64,000 nt of DNA from Vibrio gangliei (GCF_026001925.1 NZ_AP021869.1:992001-1056000), one strand, 5' to 3'; shown: positions 48,021 to 61,305, numbered from the stretch's first letter. The notes: generated by a model from the letters alone, not told the origin. Made by a program: numbers and translations.

Positions 48021-48794
48021 TTAGGCGAGGACGGTAGCTTCTACAGGTACACCGCTATGAAAACGAAACTCGACTTCTTCTCGCTCAATCAATTCGGCTT
48101 CACGTTGACCAATTAAGCGTACACGTTCTGAAATATCTTCTCCGGCAATAGCTTCGGCAAGGGCTAAGTAATCTTGATAATGACGCGCTTCTGAGCGAAG
48201 CAGGGAAACATAGAACTTATTCAGCTCTTCATCTAAAAATGGGGCTAATTTAGCAAAACGTTCACACGAACGGGCTTCAATATATGCGCCGATAATCAGC
48301 TTATCGATCAAGGCGGCAGGCTCATAAGTACGCACCATTTTCATCAAGCCTTTGGCATACGTACCAGCAGTGAGGTTTTGATACGGAATATCACGGCTTT
48401 CCATGATTTCTAGCACTTGCTCGAAATGGTGGAACTCTTCTTTGATCAAGCGAACCATTTTATCAACCAGATCTTGGCCATGCTCGAAACCAGCTTTCAC
48501 CGTTAGGCTACTTGATTGCATGATGCTTTTTTCAGGGAATTTGACATCTCGAATGCATTTATAAACGTAGTCTTCATAAGGTTTAGCCCATTGCATTAAA
48601 GTGTCACCACTGGCGCCATCAACCGCATATTTACGCACCATAAACATGGCAGTTTGCGCGGCTTTCAGCTCACAGTTGCAGTGGTCAATTAATAAAGCAT
48701 TGAGATTTTCTGGTTGTTTCGCTTTTTCTATCCAAGCATCGGGCGTGGTGCATTGGAGAAAAGTATGGATAGGTTTAAGTAATTCTTGGTACAT
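48021..48794 (-). CDS. miaE: tRNA 2-methylthio-N6-isopentenyl adenosine hydroxylase
   Basis: Di-iron enzyme that hydroxylates the isopentenyl group of modified adenosine 37 in tRNA, oxygen-dependent. The helical ferritin-like protein has ligand motifs NCELKAAQTAMFM near residue 38, EEFHHFEQVLEIME near 126 and SEARHYQDYLALAE near 200. The ATG at 48794 (MYQELLKPIHTFLQC) fits the family start. The in-frame ATG at 48839 adds 15 residues and overlaps a -10-like TATGAT, so it is less likely, but neither has a clear ribosome site. It is between topA and cysB, both found together in E. coli, which lacks miaE. Confidence 0.9.
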   Translation of the reverse strand: MYQELLKPIHTFLQCTTPDAWIEKAKQPENLNALLIDHCNCELKAAQTAMFMVRKYAVDGASGDTLMQWAKPYEDYVYKCIRDVKFPEKSIMQSSSLTVKAGFEHGQDLVDKMVRLIKEEFHHFEQVLEIMESRDIPYQNLTAGTYAKGLMKMVRTYEPAALIDKLIIGAYIEARSCERFAKLAPFLDEELNKFYVSLLRSEARHYQDYLALAEAIAGEDISERVRLIGQREAELIEREEVEFRFHSGVPVEATVLA

Positions 48795-48933
48795 AGATGA
48801 CAGTTTGAGCTTAGGACAATTTTGAGCGGATTTTATCATAGAAAGTAATTTAATCCGTACTCACACTGTCTTTTTATCGTGATTATGCTAGGAAAATGCC
48901 GGCAGACACGTTATAACTAAACCTTATAAGTAA

Positions 48934-49938
<1,005 letters not shown>

Positions 49939-49944
49939 CGATTT

Positions 49945-51168
49945 ATGGATAGTAATCTTAAGCAGCGCTTCAGGTCATTAGATCAAGCGCTGCTGGCTCA
50001 GCAACATTTCTGGCGTATCGAGCCTTTTCATTTGAGTGAAAAACAACAATCACCGTGGCCAGAACATGGTGATCTGTTTGAGTTTATACAAACGCTCACT
50101 GCGGCTGATATTGAAAAATACAAAACCAATAATGACGCGTTAATATCAGCGTTAGAACCGTATATTCCCGATCTTCAATACATGTGGCAACAATGTGAGT
50201 TGCCAAGTTTTGAGTCGCGAGAGCTCCCCAATATTCAACATCACCCTAATACTCAACATCTCAGCGTAGGCATACCTGGTAGAAAGTGGCAGCAAATTAG
50301 TGCAATGGGTATGGCGGCTTTACACATAACACATCATCACTCATGGCTTGAATGGTGTGCAGGTAAAGGCTATTTAGGTCAGTGGCTTGCGCAACAATCG
50401 TTTAAGCCAGTTGTCAGTTTTGAATGGCAGAAATCGTTGTGTGAAGCGGGGCAAGACTTAGCTGATAAGCATGGTTTGCCGATGACTTTTGTACAAGGTG
50501 ATGCTCTTTCTGAGCAGTGTACTTCTGTATTTGAACCGACACAACATGCGGTGGCATTGCATGCGTGCGGGGATTTGCATGCTCATCTCATTCAGCATGT
50601 GTGCGATTTTAAACTGGCAGGTGCAACGATTTCTCCTTGTTGCTACCACTTAATTCAAACTGATCATTACCAACCATTGTCACAACTTGGGCAAGAATCT
50701 CAGCTGTGTTTGTCAAAGCATGATTTGCGGATCCCATTGCAAGAAACCGTTACGGGTGGTGAACGTGTGTCTCGCCATCGCGAGTTGGAAATGACGTATC
50801 GTTTAGCTTTTGATTCACTGTTAAAGCACCTTCAGCAAACGGATGAGTATCTACCTATTCCAAGTATAAAAAAGTCGTTACTGAGTGAAGGGTTTGAATT
50901 CTTCTGCCATTGGGCCATAGAGCAAAAACAGTTGAATGTTGAGCTACCCAATACACTCACATATTGGTTTGAGCAAGGTCAGACACGGTTTTTACAAATG
51001 GAAAGGTTGAGTCTCGTCCAACAAGTGTTTCGTCGGCCGCTGGAAATGTGGCTCGTGTGCGACAAGGCATTGCGTTTACAGCAAAGCGGCTATGATGTCT
51101 CCCTCAGCATTTTTTGTTCGCGAGACATCACGCCACGGAATATATTAATTCAAGCGATTCAGATTTAA
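49945..51168 (+). CDS. GSTCD-type methyltransferase domain protein
   Basis: Probable S-adenosylmethionine-dependent methyltransferase. The 407-residue protein has a long N-terminal helical part, then a nucleotide-binding loop, WLEWCAGKGYLGQWLA, near residue 142. Further on are VALHACGDLH near 208 and ISPCCYH near 230, together characteristic of the Methyltransf_32 family that includes the C-terminal half of human GSTCD. The substrate is unknown. It lies six bases after cysB, transcribed in the same direction, so co-expression with the sulfur regulator is likely. It ends ten bases before the convergent ald. Confidence 0.8.
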   Translation: MDSNLKQRFRSLDQALLAQQHFWRIEPFHLSEKQQSPWPEHGDLFEFIQTLTAADIEKYKTNNDALISALEPYIPDLQYMWQQCELPSFESRELPNIQHHPNTQHLSVGIPGRKWQQISAMGMAALHITHHHSWLEWCAGKGYLGQWLAQQSFKPVVSFEWQKSLCEAGQDLADKHGLPMTFVQGDALSEQCTSVFEPTQHAVALHACGDLHAHLIQHVCDFKLAGATISPCCYHLIQTDHYQPLSQLGQESQLCLSKHDLRIPLQETVTGGERVSRHRELEMTYRLAFDSLLKHLQQTDEYLPIPSIKKSLLSEGFEFFCHWAIEQKQLNVELPNTLTYWFEQGQTRFLQMERLSLVQQVFRRPLEMWLVCDKALRLQQSGYDVSLSIFCSRDITPRNILIQAIQI

Positions 51169-51177
51169 CGCTAGGTC

Positions 51178-52293
51178 TTAACTCAACGCTTGCTTCGCAT
51201 CCATGAACGGGAGATTAAACCCTTCAGCGACCTCTTTAATAGTAAGGTGACCATGAATAACATTTAGCCCTTTTAAGAAGCCCGGATCATCGAGTAAAGC
51301 TTGTCGATACCCTTTGTTGGCGAGTTTGAGAATATAGGGCAGGGTGGCATTATTAAGCGCAAAAGTGGACGTTCTTGCCACGGCTCCAGGCATGTTTGCT
51401 ACGCAGTAATGCACAATATCATCAACAATATAAGTGGGTTCAGCATGGGTCGTGGGTTTTGATGTTTCAAAACATCCACCTTGGTCAATGGCGACATCCA
51501 CCAAAGCCGAGCCGGGCTTCATGCGTTTCAAATGTTCTCGTTGAACAAGTTTAGGGGCTGCGGCACCAGGGATCAGTACAGCGCCAATCACTACGTCAGC
51601 TTCACTGATTAACTGATCAAGCAGCTCTTGAGTTGAATAAGCGACTTTAGCTGTACCTTGAAATTCTTCATCTAAGCGGCGTAGGGTATCGGTGTTTTTA
51701 TCTAAGATAGTGACATCTGCGCGTAAGCCAACGGCCATTCTCGCTGCATTGGAACCCACGACCCCGCCACCGAGAATGAGGACTTTAGCTGGCATCACTC
51801 CAGGTACACCTGAGAGGAGTAAGCCACTGCCACCATGAGATTTTTCTAAAGTTTGTGCGCCAGCTTGTATTGACATTCTGCCCGCAACCTCGGACATTGG
51901 AGCTAATAGTGGCAGACGACCCATATAATCTGTTACAGTCTCATAGGCTATACAGACGGCTTTGCTCTGGATTAGGTCTTCCGTTTGTGGGAAATCTGGC
52001 GCTAGGTGCAAATAAGTGAACAATATTTGCCCTTCTTTGAGCAAAGCTCGCTCGGAGGATTGAGGTTCTTTAACCTTAACAATCATATCTGCAGTAGAAA
52101 ACACCTCTTTTGCAGTGGGAAGAATGGACGCGCCTGCGGCGATGTAATCTTGGTCAGAGAAGCCAATTCCGGCTCCGGCCTGACTTTCGAGAAACACTTG
52201 GTGACCGTGAGAGACAACTTCTCTTACGCTCGCAGGGATCATACCGACACGATATTCGTGATTTTTGATTTCTTTTGGGACACCAATTTTCAT
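51178..52293 (-). CDS. ald: Alanine dehydrogenase
   Basis: NAD-dependent enzyme interconverting L-alanine and pyruvate plus ammonia. The product begins MKIGVPKEIKNHEYRVGMIP from the ATG at 52293 (GAGGG upstream) and has 371 residues, the family length. Substrate-binding KEPQ lies near 73, the catalytic TYLHLAPD near 93-100, and the nucleotide-binding glycines in LILGGGVVGSNAA near 170-182. An upstream ATG in frame has no ribosome site. It is divergent from lrp across about 150 bases, and Lrp-family regulation of ald is known in several bacteria. Confidence 0.96.
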   Translation of the reverse strand: MKIGVPKEIKNHEYRVGMIPASVREVVSHGHQVFLESQAGAGIGFSDQDYIAAGASILPTAKEVFSTADMIVKVKEPQSSERALLKEGQILFTYLHLAPDFPQTEDLIQSKAVCIAYETVTDYMGRLPLLAPMSEVAGRMSIQAGAQTLEKSHGGSGLLLSGVPGVMPAKVLILGGGVVGSNAARMAVGLRADVTILDKNTDTLRRLDEEFQGTAKVAYSTQELLDQLISEADVVIGAVLIPGAAAPKLVQREHLKRMKPGSALVDVAIDQGGCFETSKPTTHAEPTYIVDDIVHYCVANMPGAVARTSTFALNNATLPYILKLANKGYRQALLDDPGFLKGLNVIHGHLTIKEVAEGFNLPFMDAKQALS

Positions 52294-52447
52294 TCTGAAC
52301 CCTCTTACATTAGTGGTTGTTATGTCTGGCTTAAGGCACATTCGCCGGGCTAATGTAAAGTGTAGTTATGATTTGGTAATATTTGATTCTGAATATAAAG
52401 AGAATGTAGAATATATTTTTGCAGGGAAGTAATTAAGGTGAATATCA

Positions 52448-52942
52448 ATGACAGATAATTATAAAAAGCCATCAAAGGACTTGGACAGGATTGACCGCAA
52501 TATTCTAAATGAATTGCAGAAAGATGGTCGAATTTCAAACGTAGAGCTTTCAAAGCGTGTAGGTTTGTCTCCAACGCCATGTTTAGAGCGTGTACGACGC
52601 CTTGAACGTCAAGGTTACATTACTGGCTACACCGCACTTTTAAATCCTCAATATCTTGATGCATCATTGTTAGTGTTCGTAGAGATCACGCTTAACCGTG
52701 GTGCGCCGGATGTATTTGAGCAATTTAATACTGCAGTACAAAAGCTGGATGATATTCAAGAGTGTCATCTTGTTTCAGGTGATTTTGACTATTTACTTAA
52801 AACGCGTGTATCGGATATGGGTGCATATCGCAAGTTACTAGGTGATACGTTATTGCGTCTTCCAGGTGTGAACGACACCCGTACTTACGTAGTTATGGAA
52901 GAAGTTAAACAGTCAAATCAACTGGTGATTCAAACTCGATAA
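52448..52942 (+). CDS. lrp: Leucine-responsive regulatory protein
   Basis: Global DNA-binding regulator of amino acid metabolism. The 164 residues equal the E. coli length. The helix-turn-helix (ISNVELSKRVGLSPTPCLERVRRLE) is near 35-60 and the ligand-sensing RAM domain (ASLLVFVEITLNRG, HLVSGDFDYLLKTRV) near 80-130. It diverges from ald, and lrp-ftsK-lolA-rarA-serS order equals E. coli. It is followed by a degenerate copy of a hairpin repeat (52957-53005) and a separate terminator. Confidence 0.98.
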   Translation: MTDNYKKPSKDLDRIDRNILNELQKDGRISNVELSKRVGLSPTPCLERVRRLERQGYITGYTALLNPQYLDASLLVFVEITLNRGAPDVFEQFNTAVQKLDDIQECHLVSGDFDYLLKTRVSDMGAYRKLLGDTLLRLPGVNDTRTYVVMEEVKQSNQLVIQTR

Positions 52943-52956
52943 TCAAAATCTGTTCG

Positions 52957-53005
52957 AACGATGTCAAGATGTGTTCAAATCTGACTCTAGGCATCGTTTG
53001 GGTAT
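52957..53005. repeat. Degenerate copy of a Vibrio hairpin repeat after lrp
   Basis: AACGATG (52957-52963) pairs with CATCGTT (52992-52998). It includes TCAAGATG in the left half and ends TTGGGTATA, both shared with the perfect hairpin at 61306-61352. The pairing is weaker, so this is an older copy or a related family. Confidence 0.55.
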
Positions 53006-53049
53006 AGGTTTTTCCGCCTATTTCGGTTATTGTATCGAGTGTTGTCTAG

Positions 53050-53090
53050 CGAGCGGTCGAGGCTTTGTCCTAGGGCCGCTCGTTGTATTT
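53050..53090 (+). terminator. lrp terminator
   Basis: CGAGCGG (53050-53056) pairs with CCGCTCG (53076-53082) with additional pairing inside, then TTGTATTTT. Confidence 0.7.
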
Positions 53091-53216
53091 TGGACCACCG
53101 AGTGAATTATTCTTATTTCACATCAGAGTTGCTAACCTTATAAAGGATGCACCCTTTGGCAACTTATCTCTAAATAAGAATAAACGCCCAATAACCACTC
53201 GGAATAGGGGAACGTT

Positions 53217-56200
53217 TTGTTTACGTACAGTAAAAATATTTTCAAGCAAGGCAAGTCGAAAACCATCACAATCATTAAAGCAAAAGAATCTAAGGCGAAA
53301 CCACGTCTTAATGGTTCACAACGCTTAAAAGAATGTGGCCTGATCCTTGGCCTACTTATCGCTATTTTGATGATGGTTGCGCTTTTCTCATTTAACCCAG
53401 CCGATCCTTCCTGGTCTCAAACTGCATGGGGCGGTAGCGTACATAACGCTGGTGGTTATATTGGCTCATGGCTTGCGGACACACTGTTCTTTACTTTTGG
53501 TGTTTTTGCCTACCCACTTCCTTTTATTATTCTTGGCGCAAGCTGGGCGTTTTTCCGTTCACGCGATGAAGGCGAAACGATTGATTTTCTCTTATGGGGA
53601 ACCCGCCTTTTAGGCCTAGTTATCATGCTATTTACCAGTTGTGGATTAGCCGATATCAACTTTGATGATATCTGGTACTTCTCATCTGGTGGTGTTATTG
53701 GTGATGTACTCACTTCGATTGCAACGCCAGCATTAAATATTCTCGGTTCCACTTTGGTGTTCATGTTCCTGTGGGGCGCAGGTTTTACGCTATTAACGGG
53801 CATTTCTTGGTTGAGCATTGTTGAACACCTTGGCCAGGCGGCATTGCGTTTTACTCAACGTTTATTCAACCGTGTTCGTCATAGTGAGCCAACCACTTTA
53901 TCAGCCAACCAATTCCAACAAGCCGAATTAAGTCAAATGCGTGTAGATGGAATTGATGACGATGCATTGTCGTTAAAGCCCCTTGCCGCTGAACAAGAAC
54001 AAGATGAGCTTGGTGATATCCCTCGCATGAGTACCGACAATCTTGATGTGGATGATGAGCAAGTAGGGGATGGTGAACACAGCAATGAAAAAGAAGCGAA
54101 GAAGAAACGCTTCAATATTCATTTCCCGCGTCGAGCGAGCAAAGCCGAGAAGGTTCAAGCGACTCCGAAAGTTGAAGATAACTTTGAACTTAGCGAAGAG
54201 GACATGAATGATCCTCTGTTTGCGCCGACACCAGCACCTAAATCTGAGCCAGTTGCAGTGCCATCACAGTTACGCTCTGAACCTCAATCACTTGCTGAGC
54301 AATCACCATTAAATTCAGACGTTCAGCTGGAGACGAATACCGCCGCTTCTGAATTTACGCGTACACAAGACCGTTATCAAAATCCGAATGCGACGATCGC
54401 GGAATTGGATCAGAAAGCAGTATCGGAAGATGATTTTGTCGATCAAGACGCCCCTGAGAAAATGAGTACACAGGGTATGCAAACTCCTCCTGCGGTTGAG
54501 ATGCCTCAGCAAAATGCTGCAGCGCAACAAGCTAGCCAAGTTATTCCAGTTGAACAAGACACTCCAGTTGAAGATGATGAACAAGGCCCAGTATTAGGCG
54601 ATCTGGATTCAATTCTTGATGATGAGAAGCCGAGCACTCATGCACCTTTATCAATGCCTACAGAATCACATACTTCTCCGACTGTTTCGGCTGAGTTAAA
54701 TGTTGCGCCTGAGTCAAATGCAACGGACAGCGTTACGCAAGAGTCAACGTCTGTCGTTACTGAACGCACTCAACCTGAATCACAATCGGGGAATAACCCA
54801 GCGGTATCTGCCTCGAATGCTGAGTCTCGAGTTGCACCACATGAACAAGCAGCATCTGCACAAGAAACAGGTGAGTCACAGCCTCAAGTTGAAGCAACAG
54901 CACCAAAAGAACCGAAAGAACAGGCAGATAACGGCGCAACGTCACCACAAGCGCCAGAATCCGAAGACCAAGATTCCGCTGCCTTCCAAACGATGGTTGC
55001 AGCAGCTCAAGCCAATGCATTGGCTTCACAGAATCCATTCTTGGTACAAAACGATGTGAATTTACCGGTACCGACTTCGCCAATGCCGACATTGGAGCTT
55101 TTGTATCACCCTGAAAAGCGTGAGAACAATATTGATCGTGAAGCGCTAGAAGAAATTGCTCGCTTAGTGGAATCAAAATTAGCAGATTACAAAATTGAAG
55201 CACGAGTAGTGGATATCTTCCCAGGTCCTGTCATTACTCGTTTTGAATTGGATCTTGCACCCGGTGTTAAAGTAAGCCGCATTTCTGGTTTATCGATGGA
55301 TTTGGCTCGATCGCTTTCGGCGATGGCTGTTCGCGTGGTGGAAGTGATCCCGGGGAAACCTTATGTTGGTCTTGAATTGCCTAACATGAGCCGTGAAACC
55401 GTATACCTTTCGGATGTGATCAGCAGCGAAGCCTTCCAGAATAATAAATCACCAACTGCGGTGGTATTAGGGCAAGATATTGCGGGTGAAGCCGTGGTGG
55501 CTGATTTAGCGAAAATGCCTCACGTTCTTGTTGCCGGTACGACGGGTTCAGGTAAATCTGTCGGCGTAAACGTGATGATTCTGAGTATGTTGTATAAATC
55601 AACGCCAGAAGATGTTCGATTCATCATGATTGACCCGAAAATGCTCGAATTGTCGATTTATGAAGGTATTCCTCATCTTCTTTCTGAAGTTGTGACGGAT
55701 ATGAAAGATGCCTCGAATGCACTACGTTGGTGTGTTGGAGAGATGGAGCGTCGTTATAAATTGATGTCAGCCATTGGTGTGCGTAACTTAAAAGGTTACA
55801 ACGAAAAGCTGAAAATGGCAGCAGAAGCAGGGCACCCAATTCACGATCCTTTATGGCAACCAGGTGATAGCATGGATGAAATGCCACCTCTATTGGAAAA
55901 ATTACCTTATATCGTAGTGATCGTGGATGAGTTTGCTGACCTTATTATGGTGGTTGGTAAAAAAGTGGAAGAGTTGATTGCTCGCCTTGCTCAAAAAGCG
56001 CGTGCAGCCGGTATTCACCTTGTCCTAGCGACACAACGTCCATCGGTAGATGTGATCACGGGTTTGATTAAAGCCAACATTCCAACGCGTGTTGCCTTTA
56101 CGGTATCAACCAAAACCGACTCGCGTACCATTCTTGACCAAGGTGGTGCTGAATCATTATTGGGTATGGGTGATATGCTATATCTACCACCAGGTTCTAG

Positions 56201-56573
56201 CCATACCATACGTGTTCACGGTGCATTCGCATCGGATGATGATGTCCACGCAGTTGTAAACGATTGGAAAGCGCGTGGTAAGCCAGTTTATATTGATGAA
56301 ATTGTTCATGGTGAACCAACAGCAGAAAGCTTGTTACCAGGTGAACAGTTAGAAAGTGAAGAAGACGTCGACCCACTTTATGACCAAGTGGTTGAATTTG
56401 TAACAGAATCTCGCCGTGGTTCAGTTTCAGGTGTTCAACGTCGTTTCAAAATAGGTTACAACCGTGCGGCAAGGATTGTGGAACAACTTGAAGCGCAAGG
56501 TGTCGTAAGTGCACCGGGGCATAACGGAAACCGTGAAGTTATTGCTCCACCACCGATCAAACAATTCGATTAA
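53217..56573 (+). CDS. ftsK: DNA translocase FtsK
   Basis: Septum-bound motor that moves chromosome ends apart, loads XerCD at dif and is needed for division. The 1118-residue product has four membrane spans in about residues 40-210, a long low-complexity linker rich in Q, E, P and A (about 220-600), and the motor domain with Walker A GTTGSGKS near 772 and Walker [10 protein letters not shown] near 905. The C-terminal gamma domain (about 1050-1118) would read the guiding sequences. It starts from a TTG at 53217; GGGGAAC lies upstream and no ATG is nearer to the family N-terminus. Order lrp-ftsK-lolA is conserved. Confidence 0.97.
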   Translation: MFTYSKNIFKQGKSKTITIIKAKESKAKPRLNGSQRLKECGLILGLLIAILMMVALFSFNPADPSWSQTAWGGSVHNAGGYIGSWLADTLFFTFGVFAYPLPFIILGASWAFFRSRDEGETIDFLLWGTRLLGLVIMLFTSCGLADINFDDIWYFSSGGVIGDVLTSIATPALNILGSTLVFMFLWGAGFTLLTGISWLSIVEHLGQAALRFTQRLFNRVRHSEPTTLSANQFQQAELSQMRVDGIDDDALSLKPLAAEQEQDELGDIPRMSTDNLDVDDEQVGDGEHSNEKEAKKKRFNIHFPRRASKAEKVQATPKVEDNFELSEEDMNDPLFAPTPAPKSEPVAVPSQLRSEPQSLAEQSPLNSDVQLETNTAASEFTRTQDRYQNPNATIAELDQKAVSEDDFVDQDAPEKMSTQGMQTPPAVEMPQQNAAAQQASQVIPVEQDTPVEDDEQGPVLGDLDSILDDEKPSTHAPLSMPTESHTSPTVSAELNVAPESNATDSVTQESTSVVTERTQPESQSGNNPAVSASNAESRVAPHEQAASAQETGESQPQVEATAPKEPKEQADNGATSPQAPESEDQDSAAFQTMVAAAQANALASQNPFLVQNDVNLPVPTSPMPTLELLYHPEKRENNIDREALEEIARLVESKLADYKIEARVVDIFPGPVITRFELDLAPGVKVSRISGLSMDLARSLSAMAVRVVEVIPGKPYVGLELPNMSRETVYLSDVISSEAFQNNKSPTAVVLGQDIAGEAVVADLAKMPHVLVAGTTGSGKSVGVNVMILSMLYKSTPEDVRFIMIDPKMLELSIYEGIPHLLSEVVTDMKDASNALRWCVGEMERRYKLMSAIGVRNLKGYNEKLKMAAEAGHPIHDPLWQPGDSMDEMPPLLEKLPYIVVIVDEFADLIMVVGKKVEELIARLAQKARAAGIHLVLATQRPSVDVITGLIKANIPTRVAFTVSTKTDSRTILDQGGAESLLGMGDMLYLPPGSSHTIRVHGAFASDDDVHAVVNDWKARGKPVYIDEIVHGEPTAESLLPGEQLESEEDVDPLYDQVVEFVTESRRGSVSGVQRRFKIGYNRAARIVEQLEAQGVVSAPGHNGNREVIAPPPIKQFD

Positions 56574-56614
56574 TCGAAACGGGTTGGTCTAAGTTTTTAA
56601 CATCGAGGATAGAT

Positions 56615-57211
56615 ATGAAAAACTGGTTGCTAGTGTTGTTATTTGCGAGTGCAAGTGTGCTTGCCGCGCCAAAAGATGAATTAAATACCCGCCTAACTAA
56701 AAATGATGGGTTCAGTGCTAATTTCACTCAAAAAGTCACTAGCCCTGAAGGTGAAGTGTTACTCGATGGACAAGGGACGGCGGATATTTCTCGTCCTAGC
56801 TTATTCCGTTGGAAAACCACGTCGCCGGATGAAACGCTACTCGTTTCCGATGGTAAAACGGTGTGGTATTACAGCCCGTTTGTCGAGCAAGTGACTATTT
56901 TGAGTCAAGAACAAGCGACTGCTCAAACACCATTTGTGTTACTAACGCGTAACCGTGCGAGTGATTGGGCGAACTACACGGTGACACAATCAAATGATAC
57001 GTTTACCTTAAAACCTGCGGCGAAAGACAGCACAGTTGGTACGTTCCAAATTAAAATCACGCCTCAAGGTGTGGTACAAGCGTTTAATGTGATTGAACAA
57101 GACGGTCAACAAAGCCAATTTGTGTTCACTAACTTCACGATGAAGAAACCGGCATCTTCACTGTTTAGTTTCAAAGTGCCGAAAGGCGTTGAGGTTGATG
57201 ATCAGCGTTAA
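56615..57211 (+). CDS. lolA: Outer-membrane lipoprotein carrier protein LolA
   Basis: Periplasmic chaperone that carries lipoproteins from the LolCDE transporter to LolB in the outer membrane. The 198-residue product has a 17-residue signal peptide ([15 protein letters not shown]) and then the beta-rich body with [11 protein letters not shown] and [21 protein letters not shown] near residue 65, ending [11 protein letters not shown]. The tyrosine- and tryptophan-containing WYYSPFVEQ is typical. It follows ftsK by 41 bases and precedes rarA by 26, so the three are probably one transcript. Confidence 0.97.
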   Translation: MKNWLLVLLFASASVLAAPKDELNTRLTKNDGFSANFTQKVTSPEGEVLLDGQGTADISRPSLFRWKTTSPDETLLVSDGKTVWYYSPFVEQVTILSQEQATAQTPFVLLTRNRASDWANYTVTQSNDTFTLKPAAKDSTVGTFQIKITPQGVVQAFNVIEQDGQQSQFVFTNFTMKKPASSLFSFKVPKGVEVDDQR

Positions 57212-57237
57212 GGCCAACAGAGCCTAGAGCAAGAAGA

Positions 57238-58587
57238 ATGAGTAATTACAGCTTAGATTTCTCTGCTGATGAAGACTTTCGACCACTGGCCGCTCGTATG
57301 CGGCCAGTATCGATTGAGCACTACTGCGGTCAGCAACATATTTTAGGCCCGAATAAACCACTTCGTCGTGCGTTAGAGGCCGGTCACTTGCATTCCATGA
57401 TTCTGTGGGGGCCACCTGGTACAGGCAAAACGACATTAGCTGAAGTGGCTGCTAACTATGCCAATGCCGAAGTGGAGCGTATTTCAGCGGTTACTTCTGG
57501 TGTTAAAGATATCCGCTTAGCAATTGATAAAGCCAAAGAGCATAAACTATCTGGCCGAAAAACCGTGCTATTTGTGGATGAGGTGCATCGCTTTAACAAA
57601 AGCCAACAAGATGCATTTTTACCTCATATTGAAGATGGCACTGTCACCTTTATTGGCGCAACGACCGAAAACCCCTCATTTGAACTGAACAACGCATTAT
57701 TATCTCGCGCTCGTGTTTATAAACTTACGTCTCTTAATCACGATGATATTATGGCGGTTTTGCGCCAAGCGATTGATGATCCGGAGCGAGGTTTAGGGAA
57801 AATCAAAGCCAGCTTTGAAGAGCAAACTCTTGAACGCTTAGTGGATTTAGTCAATGGTGACGCCCGTATGTCACTGAACTACCTTGAGCTTTTGTACGAT
57901 CTTGCCGAAGAAAATGCGCAAGGAGAAAAAGCCATTACCTTGGCATTATTAGCGGAGGTGGCTGGCGAGAAAATTGCTCGTTTCGATAATAAAGGCGACA
58001 TGTGGTACGACTTAATTTCTGCGGTACATAAGTCGATCCGCGGTTCCAATCCAGATGCCGCGTTATATTGGGCAGCGCGAATGATGACGGCAGGATGCGA
58101 CCCTTTATATATTGTACGGCGTTTATTAGCGATAGCATCAGAAGATATTGGTAATGCCGATCCACGAGCCATGCAAGTTGCGATTTCGGCTTGGGACTGT
58201 TTTACTCGGATTGGCCCAGCAGAAGGTGAACGTGCTATTGCACAAGCGATTGTTTATCTTGCATGCGCTCCAAAAAGTAACGCGGTATATACGGCATGGA
58301 AGCAAGCGCTAACCGATGCGCATAACCAACCAGAATTTGATGTTCCATTGCATTTACGCAATGCACCGACCAATTTAATGAAAGATATGGGCTATGGGCA
58401 AGAATACCGATATGCCCACGATGAACCGGGTGCTTATGCAGCTGGAGAGAATTACTTTCCTGAAGAAATGGCCGATACTCGTTATTATTTCCCCACCAAC
58501 CGTGGCTTAGAAGCGAAAATTAACGACAAGCTAGAGTATTTGGCTGAATTAGATGCAAAAAGCCCACAAAAGCGCTATCAAAAGTAG
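57238..58587 (+). CDS. rarA: Replication-associated recombination ATPase RarA
   Basis: AAA+ ATPase related to clamp loaders, acting at stalled replication forks. Walker [13 protein letters not shown] lies at 58-69, Walker [21 protein letters not shown] near 110-128, and the sensor [11 protein letters not shown] near 140. The C-terminus carries the MgsA-type tetramer domain ([14 protein letters not shown], then [10 protein letters not shown]). The length, 449 residues, is near E. coli (447). It lies between lolA and serS, the order found in E. coli. No unusual features. Confidence 0.96.
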   Translation: MSNYSLDFSADEDFRPLAARMRPVSIEHYCGQQHILGPNKPLRRALEAGHLHSMILWGPPGTGKTTLAEVAANYANAEVERISAVTSGVKDIRLAIDKAKEHKLSGRKTVLFVDEVHRFNKSQQDAFLPHIEDGTVTFIGATTENPSFELNNALLSRARVYKLTSLNHDDIMAVLRQAIDDPERGLGKIKASFEEQTLERLVDLVNGDARMSLNYLELLYDLAEENAQGEKAITLALLAEVAGEKIARFDNKGDMWYDLISAVHKSIRGSNPDAALYWAARMMTAGCDPLYIVRRLLAIASEDIGNADPRAMQVAISAWDCFTRIGPAEGERAIAQAIVYLACAPKSNAVYTAWKQALTDAHNQPEFDVPLHLRNAPTNLMKDMGYGQEYRYAHDEPGAYAAGENYFPEEMADTRYYFPTNRGLEAKINDKLEYLAELDAKSPQKRYQK

Positions 58588-58656
58588 TGCTTTTTGGGTA
58601 TCTTTTTATTGTTGTGTGGCAGGGGCCAACGCAACCTTATTTTAAATCATACTTAG

Positions 58657-59982
<1,326 letters not shown>

Positions 59983-60017
59983 TCCCTTAAGGTTGTTGTA
60001 TTAAAGCAACTAAAAAT

Positions 60018-60050
60018 AAGCGGCTGAGTCCTATAACTCAGCCGCTTTTT
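60018..60050 (+). terminator. serS terminator
   Basis: AAGCGGCTGAGT (60018-60029) pairs with ACTCAGCCGCTT (60036-60047), then a run of T. Strong. Confidence 0.9.
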
Positions 60051-60199
60051 TATTACTTTTAGTCAGCGCTAAGATCGCACGATTTTCCTACTCTCAGCGT
60101 GTCATTCTTGAAATGAGGTAGGCGTTATGCGGAATTTGTCATCTCAATGAAACTTATCTGAAATCCAAGTCTTGCTTCATGCAATTTGTTGCATCCAAC

Positions 60200-60541
60200 T
60201 TACTCAATAATACGAGTAATAAAGGTTTGCTCGTCATCGACAAAAGCCACAAAGCCGCCGTGATAGATAAACACCCGACCACGCCCTTCGACTAAACAGG
60301 CAAGCTGAGGCTGTAAATCTTCTTCATTATCTTGGCTTTGAAAAGTACCTGTGTCGGTTATCACGCCGCGCAAGGTAGGTAAATATCCGTAAGTGCGCTT
60401 AGCTTGATCAATCAGGCTTAGCTCGCTGGTCGTTGAAAAGCTTGAAGGGATTGTGCCTGCATCTTCGATAAACAGGGTTTTCAATTCTTCAAAAGCGGTA
60501 ATCACTAACCAGTCGATATCGTTAACGTGGTGGATAAACAT
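60200..60541 (-). CDS. Hypothetical small acidic protein
   Basis: I do not recognise this 113-residue product. It begins MFIHHVNDIDWLVITAFEEL and ends GGFVAFVDDEQTFITRIIE; there is no signal peptide or membrane span, and it is acidic. A moderate ribosome site (AAAGAG) lies before the ATG. It is transcribed leftward and separated from the retropepsin-like gene upstream by a terminator. A mixed alpha/beta fold seems likely; no family motif was found. A role in the neighbourhood is unknown. Confidence 0.6.
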   Translation of the reverse strand: MFIHHVNDIDWLVITAFEELKTLFIEDAGTIPSSFSTTSELSLIDQAKRTYGYLPTLRGVITDTGTFQSQDNEEDLQPQLACLVEGRGRVFIYHGGFVAFVDDEQTFITRIIE

Positions 60542-60570
60542 AGTTTTGCTCTTTACTTTTCTCTATAACA

Positions 60571-60603
60571 AAAAACCGAAGCCAATATGATCGAGCTTCG
60601 GTT
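60571..60603 (-). terminator. Terminator of retropepsin-like gene
   Basis: AACCGAAGC (60574-60582) pairs with GCTTCGGTT (60595-60603); the minus strand ends in a run of T. It lies between the two leftward genes. Confidence 0.8.
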
Positions 60604-60689
60604 GATTTTTGAAAGTGATTCTATAGCTATCTAGCGGTAGTCAGCGATTACTTTTCTGTCGACTTTTCTTCGCTATCGACTTTTGCTAC

Positions 60690-61259
60690 TTAATCTTGTT
60701 TTGCTGGTTTTTCGATTTTCACACGTGGTTGAATGTATTTGTGTGAAACATCTACAATCGCAACATTATCAATGAAAGTACGACCAAGCAGTACTGGATA
60801 CTGTAAGTGGGTACGGTCGGTCAGAGTAAAGTCGGTTTTGGTTTTGTAATCACCAAGTTGCACATCAAGTTGTACTACAGGGCGAGATGCTGATGGCTCA
60901 TCTGTTGTAGATTGCACCACTTCAACCCAGCGAGTCACAGGGTAAGTGAGCGTCTTACTCTTCCACTTTTTATGCGCCAATTTGAAATCGACGAAATTTT
61001 TACCGTCTTTCTTGTAAGTTTTGATATCAACAGCACTGATTGATGAGGATGTCGCCCCTGTATCAACACGAGAAAGAATATTCCTGTTCAGCTCTTTTAC
61101 GTATATCCACTCTTTTTCACCCAACACTAGGTCGCCACTTTTGGTATGAGTGTCAATACTGACCTCTTGAGGTGTTACCTTACTAACCGGTTGGGTTTGT
61201 TCTGCTGCGATAGTGCTGAAAGAGCATGAGAACAAAGCGATAAGTAACCATTTAAACAT
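60690..61259 (-). CDS. Periplasmic retropepsin-like aspartic protease family protein
   Basis: Probable protease of the single-domain retropepsin-like type (COG4067, once called a zinc protease family). The 189-residue product has a signal peptide ending near IAA-EQ and the catalytic motif DTGATSS at about residues 66-72. It then has TRWVEVVQS and LTDRTHLQYPVLLGRTFIDN, which are typical of the family. Since one DTGA motif is present, it would work as a dimer. The gene is single, with its own terminator. A perfect hairpin repeat lies just upstream of it (61306-61352). The target is unknown. Confidence 0.82.
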   Translation of the reverse strand: MFKWLLIALFSCSFSTIAAEQTQPVSKVTPQEVSIDTHTKSGDLVLGEKEWIYVKELNRNILSRVDTGATSSSISAVDIKTYKKDGKNFVDFKLAHKKWKSKTLTYPVTRWVEVVQSTTDEPSASRPVVQLDVQLGDYKTKTDFTLTDRTHLQYPVLLGRTFIDNVAIVDVSHKYIQPRVKIEKPAKQD

Positions 61260-61305
61260 ATTAAATAAGCCTTAATGTTTATTGAGCGAAATATTTGAGC
61301 CTCAT

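Noticed and set aside
54315..55203. Open frames opposite or out of frame in the ftsK linker
   Set aside because: They follow from the biased composition of the Q-, E- and P-rich linker, not from separate genes.
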